Source: Tritrichomonas musculus (taxonomy: Eukaryota > Parabasalia > Tritrichomonadida > Tritrichomonadidae). From it: DNA of 64,000 nucleotides. The stretch is taken from positions 372,001 to 436,000 of the forward strand of contig JAPFFF010000003.1 in the NCBI GenBank assembly GCA_039105265.1. Direction: 5' to 3'. Numbering within the stretch: the first letter of the stretch is position 1; each line of letters begins with the position of its first letter. Positions 57,293 to 64,000 of this stretch are shown one piece after another. Under the pieces are notes generated by a model that was not told where the DNA came from, searched no databases, and saw nothing but the letters and a program-made list of their open reading frames with translations. The translations under genes were made by a program, and so were the position numbers.

Positions 57293-60178
57293 ATGAATGG
57301 CTCTCAGCAGAAAGATCCACTCAACGCAGTTCTTCTTGATGCTAGAAAAGAGCTTCATGGTATTCAAGCATCTCTTCGAAAAGAAAATGTTAATTATTCA
57401 GATGTTTTAAACCAACTTTCAAATACAACTGGAAAATATCAATCAGAAGCTGAATCTTTACTTAACGAACGATACAGTGGTTCAACAGTTATGCCATTAC
57501 AAGCCACTCTTAATATAAATGTACCGAATTCTAATCCAAGACTTCGAAATGTTCTTCAAAAAGATGAAAAAAAGACACTTATTCAACAAATTCGTTCAAC
57601 ATCACCTCAAGAAATTCGTCCTTTTAAAACAAATCGTGCAATGGATCTAAGAACAAAAACAAATGTTAGAGCAATTCATGCTTCACGAGCAGTTAACTCA
57701 AAAAAAGTTGTCCCACCTCTCAAAAATTTTGGATATGACGGAACTCAAAATGTTCTTGAATTAATGGAAAAAGGAATTATTCGACAAAATGATGATATTC
57801 AATCGATTTTACCTGGAATAGATACAACAGCATCATTGACACAAAATATTAATTCACCATTCTTTCCAAATCTTCAGATTGATATATCAGGCGCTGCACG
57901 CTCTTATAAATTACGGAAAGAACAAAAACAAAGAGAAATTGACGAATTTAATGCTCAACTCGAAAAAGCTTTAAACAAATCTCAATCAAATAATATACCC
58001 ATGATGACAACTACCCCATCCAATGAAAAAACTGAAGATGAATTCCCTCCAACATCTCCCTCCACAGAAAGGCAAGAAAAAACTCCCGAAGTTCGAAATA
58101 AAAATGATAAGGAAGAAGCTAAAGTTCCAGGCCCAAGAGTTTACGAAGACCTTCAAGATGAATTTGCATATCAAACTCTTCTTGTTGTGCGAGGCAAAAT
58201 AGCTAGAGACACACCAGATTTTGAGTCATTTCAACGTACAAATTCGAAAAATTGGGAAAAAATCAATAATGTTATGGATGCAATTGAAAATTTCTGTGAA
58301 ATGTTTGATATTCAGTTTGCTGAAATCAATGGTCGTAAACTAGGTGAGGCATCTAGACTAGATGTTATTACATTTGATGATGTTTATAGTTGCCTTGTAA
58401 ATATTGATGAATTCATTGACAAGAAACGAAATGATGCTGCTAAAGTTATTCAAAAAAATGTTAAAATATATTTACATAATAAGAAAGTTAATGAACGTAA
58501 AATATTATCAAAAGCGGCTTATAAAATACAGAATACTTTTCGAAATTATCTTCGAAAACAAAAAATGGGTGAGCGAAATGAAGACCGAAATAAGGAATTA
58601 TTTGACAAAGCAACCTTTTTAACAGAAACATTCAAAGTTGATACAACAATGAATGAATTATTAAATAAAGATGTTGTAAGCATTCATGTTTTAGCTTCAA
58701 TGCAAGATTTAACGCGAACTTTTTCATTGCTCTACAAAAATATGGAGATGATCATAATCATGCCACAAATGCCACCACCTCATATATGGGAAGACTTAGT
58801 TGATTTCTTCGCCCAGAATGGCATTCCAGATGTTAATGAAAGAATACACTTTATTTTACTAAGGGAAATGAATTCCGGAGATTCAATTTCTCATCGTCTT
58901 CAATGCGATATGAAATCAATAACAAAAATCCAACGAATTTTAAAGGGAAGACTATCTTATATTGTTCCTCACAGCGATTGGTTTTCTGAACAAAGATTAT
59001 CAGCTGATTTAAAAATTCCTATTTTTGGTATTGTTGATACAACTGATTATCAATCTCGTGCTGCAATTAAAAACATTTTCAATGAAGCTCATGTGCACAC
59101 TCCTATATCAACTAGAGAATACACTAATGTTGTTGATCTCCTAGAAGAAGCATCACAAATCATTTCTGACCATCCCGAAATTGATCGCTACATAATCCGA
59201 TACGGCTTTTCTCAGAATGAAAAATCAATAGCTTATTTTGACGCTACTCCAAACATTCGTTACATTGCTGATTACATCAATAGAAAGAGCATAAGAAACA
59301 ATAGTCGCAATAACGATCGGGAATGCGATTTAGCAGATTTTATCAAAGAAGTTCGTGATGAATTAAAATGTAATGGATGCTCAGTAAGCTCATTCTTCAA
59401 GATGGTTGAACAAGTTGGTGCAATTATTGAAGTTGTACCCCCAATTATTCATTCATTTCCATCAGTTTCATTGATGCTTTCTGGTGACAAAAAAATTCAT
59501 GTTATTGGAACATTTGATCGAATGCATTATTCACCATTCCATTTTGCTTGCTCAATGGTTCCCTCTATTAGTGTAGATCCATCAGATTTAATTTGCAAAG
59601 CAAAACAGGCAGCATCCGTCTTAATTAAAAGGGGTATAATTGGTCATGTTACAATTGATTTTATATCTTTCAATGTTGGAAAGGGAGTCCAATTTGTTGG
59701 ATTTGATATCAGAACAAATTCGTATCCATCTATTTTATATACAGCTTACTTGACTCTTTGTGCTGGTTTTAACGAAGAAACAGGAAAAATGTGCCTAATT
59801 CGAAATGTCGGCGATCCTGCAGAAGACGCTCAACGTTATTGTGTGGTACAAAGTTGCGTGTCTCATCCAGGAATGGCATTAACAGGAATGAATGATATCA
59901 GAAAAACTTGCTATGCTGAAGGCCTTTTCTTTGATTTACTTAAAAGAACTGGTTTTAAGTTCATTTTCTTTGATACTCCATCCAATGCAAAAGGATTCGC
60001 TTTAATGTCCGCAAATACGGCAAATACAGCAATTTCTCTGATGATGAGGTCCTATGCTTTCTTGCTGAAGTATTTTGGGATGAAGGCTGGAACAGATTCA
60101 AATAGCTCTCTTGTAAATGGAACAGTTTCATTGAGAGAATTCAAAAAGAGAATTTATCCTGATTCATCTAGCATTTAA
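57293..60178 (+). CDS. IQCH: IQCH-like protein: two IQ motifs plus ATP-grasp-like C-terminal domain
   Basis: The 961-residue protein has a mostly disordered or helical N-terminal third. Two calmodulin-binding IQ motifs lie at ~378-426 (AAKVIQKNVKIYLHNKK and AAYKIQNTFRNYLRKQK). The C-terminal half resembles the conserved part of IQ-motif protein H: LREMNSGDSISHRLQCDMKS, GRLSYIVPHSDW, LKIPIFGIVDTTDY, HVHTPISTREY and ISDHPEIDRYIIRYGF. IQCH is conserved in ciliated eukaryotes and needed for axoneme/flagellar function, fitting a flagellate with centrin encoded in the same window. The ATP-grasp-like fold is known for the family; activity is unproven. Calmodulin or centrin are candidate partners. 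Confidence 0.78.
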   Translation: MNGSQQKDPLNAVLLDARKELHGIQASLRKENVNYSDVLNQLSNTTGKYQSEAESLLNERYSGSTVMPLQATLNINVPNSNPRLRNVLQKDEKKTLIQQIRSTSPQEIRPFKTNRAMDLRTKTNVRAIHASRAVNSKKVVPPLKNFGYDGTQNVLELMEKGIIRQNDDIQSILPGIDTTASLTQNINSPFFPNLQIDISGAARSYKLRKEQKQREIDEFNAQLEKALNKSQSNNIPMMTTTPSNEKTEDEFPPTSPSTERQEKTPEVRNKNDKEEAKVPGPRVYEDLQDEFAYQTLLVVRGKIARDTPDFESFQRTNSKNWEKINNVMDAIENFCEMFDIQFAEINGRKLGEASRLDVITFDDVYSCLVNIDEFIDKKRNDAAKVIQKNVKIYLHNKKVNERKILSKAAYKIQNTFRNYLRKQKMGERNEDRNKELFDKATFLTETFKVDTTMNELLNKDVVSIHVLASMQDLTRTFSLLYKNMEMIIIMPQMPPPHIWEDLVDFFAQNGIPDVNERIHFILLREMNSGDSISHRLQCDMKSITKIQRILKGRLSYIVPHSDWFSEQRLSADLKIPIFGIVDTTDYQSRAAIKNIFNEAHVHTPISTREYTNVVDLLEEASQIISDHPEIDRYIIRYGFSQNEKSIAYFDATPNIRYIADYINRKSIRNNSRNNDRECDLADFIKEVRDELKCNGCSVSSFFKMVEQVGAIIEVVPPIIHSFPSVSLMLSGDKKIHVIGTFDRMHYSPFHFACSMVPSISVDPSDLICKAKQAASVLIKRGIIGHVTIDFISFNVGKGVQFVGFDIRTNSYPSILYTAYLTLCAGFNEETGKMCLIRNVGDPAEDAQRYCVVQSCVSHPGMALTGMNDIRKTCYAEGLFFDLLKRTGFKFIFFDTPSNAKGFALMSANTANTAISLMMRSYAFLLKYFGMKAGTDSNSSLVNGTVSLREFKKRIYPDSSSI

Positions 60179-60819
60179 TTAATCAATTAAATGCTTGCTT
60201 TTGTGTTTGTATTTTCAATTATTTTAAATTATGATATTTGTTGTTATTATTTTGTTAAAATGTTTTTATTATTAAATTTAATATTATTATGTTTTATATA
60301 TAAATAATTCTTATACATTTACATTTCATTTTTCTTATCCTAATTTTTTTTTTTTTTTTTTTTTTATCATGAATCCTATATAATGCAATAATGATTGGCT
60401 TGATTTTTAAGCTTTTTTTGTGAAATTAATTCTTGACTTTATTTTCTATTCTTTTATTTTTGACACAGCTAAATATTAATGTTAGTAAATTTTTTACATT
60501 TAATATTTTCTATAATGAAACTTAATTAATAGTACAAAAATAATTGGTATTGTTTTTATTTATTAATTTTATTTCGTAAAAAAGAAGATTTCCTCAAATT
60601 TCCATTTTATAAAATTTTCAAATACCAGTAAATTATTTTTTTGATAGAAATAAAAATAAGAGCTCCATATTGAATAGAAAAATAATATAAAAAATTTATC
60701 AAAAAAATAAATTATTCAGAAATAATTAACCCTTTTCAATAGTAATTGAAATATTAAATAATCCCTCTGAAAAATTTTATAAGATTTATAAAATCCATCA
60801 GCTATTTCATTTTTAAACA
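60179..60819. other. AT-rich spacer with T19-type tract
   Basis: This 641-bp spacer carries a poly-T tract near 60346-60365 and TTTCATT (60805-60811) shortly before the next ATG. No gene is seen. Confidence 0.45.
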
Positions 60820-61695
60820 ATGCAAGACCCAATCAGATATGTCCAATCTCCATATTCATATGTTGATCAACCATTCAAGAAGCAAAAAAATTCATCATAT
60901 GAAAAACTTTCATCTAAATTATTTGAAAAGGACCATGAATTCACTGAAAAGCATTTCCAAAAGACCAGGAAAACCTCAAACAGAGAAGATATTCTTGAAG
61001 CATTTAGTAGAATTGGAAGGTGTTTAAATCATGTTAGCAGAATTGAAATCCCAATAGAAGGTCTAGATAAAGTATGCTTGATTTTAATGAACAGCTACCA
61101 AAATGATGATAATGACAAATATAATCCACAAATTGGTGTAATGAATGACGGCTATCTTGTTGGACTCATTCATCATCGCCTTGGATTCAAAGTTTTTTAT
61201 CTTAATAATTGCATCTCTGGAAATTATCCAAAATGGCTTCCATTCTTCTTACAAAACACAAAAAATGATTTAACAATCTTTTATTCAGGTCAAAATTCAG
61301 ATGGAATCCAATTCAAAGATAAGAAGATTACAAAAGAACAAATTTCAAAATTAATTAAAGAAAACAATCAAGGAAAATGCCGAACAGTCTTCATTTCTGA
61401 CTGTCCTGAAGGTGGAACTGTTTTTGATATCAGTGGCCAAAACAAAAATAACAATGAAAATGCATCAGAAATGATTTCTATGTCAATTCAAAAAACAACA
61501 AATCCAGAATCAAAAAATTGCAAACGTTCACATGGAATTTTCACTTATTATCTTTGCAAATTCATTTATGATCAACCAAACATCACACTAAAAAGACTTT
61601 CAGAACGTATGAAGCCATCATTTGAAAGATTCAATTCCCAATTCGTTTGTGAAACAAACAAAAAGGAATTAGAAAATGAACCATTATTCAAGTAG
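60820..61695 (+). CDS. Caspase/metacaspase-fold pseudopeptidase (clan CD, C14-like)
   Basis: The 291-residue protein has the p20-like core order: VCLILMNSYQND strand, VGLIHHRLGFKVFYLNN, LTIFYSGQNSDG, then TVFISDCPEGGTVFDI. In active metacaspases the third motif is YSGHG with the catalytic His, and the fourth DSCHSGT with the catalytic Cys. Here His is Gln158 and the Cys position reads Pro196, with a Cys one residue early (Cys195). The 'TVFD' continuation matches 'TVLD' of metacaspases. The ~55-residue N-terminal part is hydrophilic. It is probably a non-catalytic caspase-fold regulator. TCATTTTTAAACAATG is a good initiator and start context. Confidence 0.7.
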   Translation: MQDPIRYVQSPYSYVDQPFKKQKNSSYEKLSSKLFEKDHEFTEKHFQKTRKTSNREDILEAFSRIGRCLNHVSRIEIPIEGLDKVCLILMNSYQNDDNDKYNPQIGVMNDGYLVGLIHHRLGFKVFYLNNCISGNYPKWLPFFLQNTKNDLTIFYSGQNSDGIQFKDKKITKEQISKLIKENNQGKCRTVFISDCPEGGTVFDISGQNKNNNENASEMISMSIQKTTNPESKNCKRSHGIFTYYLCKFIYDQPNITLKRLSERMKPSFERFNSQFVCETNKKELENEPLFK

Positions 61696-64000
61696 AATGT
61701 TTTATATTTAAATAAATTAGTTTTAGAATACATTGAAATATATGAATTTTTCATTATTATTTTTAAAGTTTGGTATAGATGATTCTAAAAGAAAAAAAAT
61801 GTTTCTTCCATTAATTAATTTTGAAAATTGTTCTCTTTTGCTATTTTGCAAACTGTGAAAAAAAAAAAAAACTGAATTCAGACAATGATCATATTTAAAA
61901 GATATCAGAAAATTATTTTAAATCTTTCTGAAATCTTAATATTTGAATGCTAGTTTAACAACGATTATTTTGACTGTAAATAAGGAAGTTGATTTTAGAA
62001 AATATGATTGAATATAAATAATGGAAATGAACGAAAATTACATAAAAAGTATTTTGAATTATTTTATAATTGCTTATTTGGATATGATTTGAATATTTTA
62101 TATATCTATTTAAGGGTAAAGTTGGCTTTTCTTTTTTTTGAAATCTTTTAATTTATTCTATGTGCTGCTTGAATGAATTGTATGATCATTGAATTTATTT
62201 CTATGCAAATTCAATCTTTTCTGAGGGGCATTCAAATGTACAGAAAAAAAGGAGCTCCACAGAGCTATCAAATCAAATTTTCAACTTCTAATCAACACAG
62301 ATGAACGTAAAATATTCTAAATTTTGTATTTTTCTCAGAAAAATGAATAAAAAAGGAAAAAAATAAAATAACAAAAATTAGGATTATGCAATTATTACTT
62401 GAATGGTTTTTTATTAATAAAATTATGATATTATATATATATGCCATGCATCTATAAATATTTGTCAATTATTGTTAAACAATGCTACGTAGATGATGAG
62501 AAATAATGAATTTTTTTATAATTTTGAAAACACCAATTCTTGATCTGCTAGTCCTCATGGAATTTGGATGAAATATTTTTTTAATATGAATATTTTACAT
62601 CCATATTTGATGTCAACACTAAAAAATACATTTTTTTGGTAGGGATAAAATAATTTTGATTTTACAACATGAAAATTTTTATTTTTCAAGTCGGCTCTTG
62701 TAGAAGGAGAATTGTTAGAAATCATTAAAGTGTATATATAATCGATACCAAATGTATTGATTAAAAATGCTTGATACAATAGTTGAAAAGCAAACAATTG
62801 AAAAATTTGGATAATGAAAATTGCAGCATTTCGTAATAAAATGTTTTTATCGTATTTAATACTGCATAACAAATACCCTAATTTGATTTTGAAATCAATA
62901 TATTGCCTTGAAAACGAAAAAAAAGCGTTTTGGAATGAAATCAGTTTTTATAAAAATAATGGATAATTGTAAAATTTGAATTAAAATTAAAATTTTAACT
63001 AAAATTTATTATTGCTCTTATCTATTTATTATATTAATTAATATATTTACTAACATATAATATACTTATTATATTATTTAATTATAATAAATTAAAATGA
63101 ATATATCATTTTATCACTATTTAAATCGTGATAATGGCCATTTTAATTATTTTAACTTTTGATACAATTGAATAGTATTAAAAATAATTTTAGGTTTTTA
63201 TTTCAATTTTTGGAAATATATATAAATAAGCATATCTTATAATAATAATAACAATTTTAAATAAATTATTTGATATCTAGTAATATGGTCATAAATATAA
63301 GATGTTTTTAAAATCAATTTTTTATTTCAGGCAAAAAAATTTTTTTTTAACATTTTACTTTTTTTTTTTTATTTAGATGATTTTAATTTCTATTTTTAAT
63401 TGGCTGAGTAATTAGAAAAAGTTTATCTGAAAATAGTTTTTAGAACTTTTTCAGTTTATACACGGTCAATGAGAAACTTTTTGATAAATCCTGAAATATT
63501 AAAAAGCGTGAATATCTATTCATGCTTTTTTATAGATTTATCAAATATTTTCTTTTTAGAAAAAATTCATAAAATTGGATTATCTTCGATTATTCCTCTC
63601 TAAAATTGTAAGAATTTTTTTATATTCCTTATTTTTTATTTAATTTGAATTTGAAAATAGTACATATCAAGCAAGATTATTAAAAAAATAAAAATTTGAG
63701 ACAATCCTTTTAAAAAAAGTATTAAAAAGTAAAAAAAAAAATTATCGATAATATGTTAATGGAAATATGGTTAAAAATGAAATAATATAAATATAAAGTT
63801 TTGAATTAGATTTATTTTTTTTTATACAAAACTTTATTGAAAATATATTCTCATAGGCTTTGAAATTATTGAAAAGTTATATGAATTCAAATATCCTCTT
63901 AATAATTTTAATTAAAATAACTTAATGCAGCATTTTCAAAATACTTTATCATTGAATTAATATATATACAAATTTGTCATGCATATTTGTAGAACAAAAG
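61696..64000. other. 2.3-kb AT-rich spacer with a nested hairpin near 63.5 kb
   Basis: I find no supported ORF or RNA gene in this stretch. The antisense frame at 62555-62872 has random-looking content. AACTTTTTGA is at 63475-63484. A nested inverted repeat lies at 63480-63544: outer arms TTGATAAATC/GATTTATCAA and an inner 13-bp stem AAAAAGCGTGAAT/ATTCATGCTTTTT with an ATCT loop. Confidence 0.5.
63480..63544. repeat. 65-base nested hairpin
   Basis: The outer arms pair over 10 bp and the inner stem over 13 bp (one G-U), with ATCT as the loop. It is isolated in non-coding DNA and could be a small RNA hairpin, a transcription terminator or a minimal transposon relic. Confidence 0.6.

Noticed and set aside
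62555-62872. 105-codon antisense frame in the right-hand spacer
   Set aside because: The composition is random-looking and AT-driven, with no domain, signal peptide or promoter context.

Overview
The window looks like a nuclear contig of a trichomonad (Parabasalia, Tritrichomonas-like). It is very AT-rich. Its genes are long and uninterrupted, with no intron that I need to invoke, and they lie on both strands separated by AT-rich spacers full of homopolymer runs. Lineage marks include BspA-type leucine-rich repeats, Sel1 repeats, surface proteins with parallel beta-helix-like ectodomains and one C-terminal membrane segment, centrin and IQCH (flagellar/centriolar), and an initiator-like TCA(T/C)T a few bases before many start codons. 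The species name is inference.

Layout. 1-1.7 kb: decayed BspA-LRR and Sel1/ankyrin genes with expanding poly-T repeats. 1.9-12.7 kb: an alpha-solenoid protein, a large low-complexity acidic protein, a divergent BET-like bromodomain/NET protein, an N-myristoylated kelch protein, an EMAPII-type tRNA-binding protein and lipin. 13-16.4 kb: a small unknown protein, a PP2A/PP6-type phosphatase and a MATE transporter. 17.3-22.7 kb: both subunits of a class Ia ribonucleotide reductase, divergently transcribed and of enterobacterial NrdA/NrdB type, with a 1.05 kb non-autonomous DNA transposon between them. 22.9-30.4 kb: two beta-helix surface genes (one frameshifted) and a glycosyltransferase-like gene around a GC-richer foreign island (about 25.96-28.96 kb) with small ORFs, a 15-bp tandem array and a tRNA-like sequence. 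30.7-33.3 kb: centrin and a second transposon of the same family. 33.3-49.2 kb: a PH/LRR (CARMIL-like) protein, a compact NOT1, an LRR-PP2C phosphatase, a C2/DIL-like protein, an alpha-solenoid gene without an in-frame ATG, a small membrane protein, ribosomal protein eS28, a coiled-coil protein and a TPR/ARM protein. 49.4-64 kb: tRNA-Gly, a small unknown, a Galpha-like pseudo-GTPase, a 1.3 kb foldback element, a giant surface protein, IQCH, a caspase-fold protein lacking the catalytic His/Cys motifs, and 2.3 kb of spacer.

Most genes are ordinary cellular functions (dNTP synthesis, mRNA deadenylation, translation, lipid metabolism, phosphosignalling, flagellum, cell surface). The strongest novelties are the bacterial-type RNR pair in a eukaryotic setting, three DNA elements delimited by exact 8-bp target-site duplications (two sharing AGATGT termini), catalytically altered signalling folds (caspase-like, GTPase-like and bromodomain-like), and recurrent non-coding 8-10-mers (AACTTTTTGA, AACCGTT, AAGGTCAA) that look like shared regulatory words.
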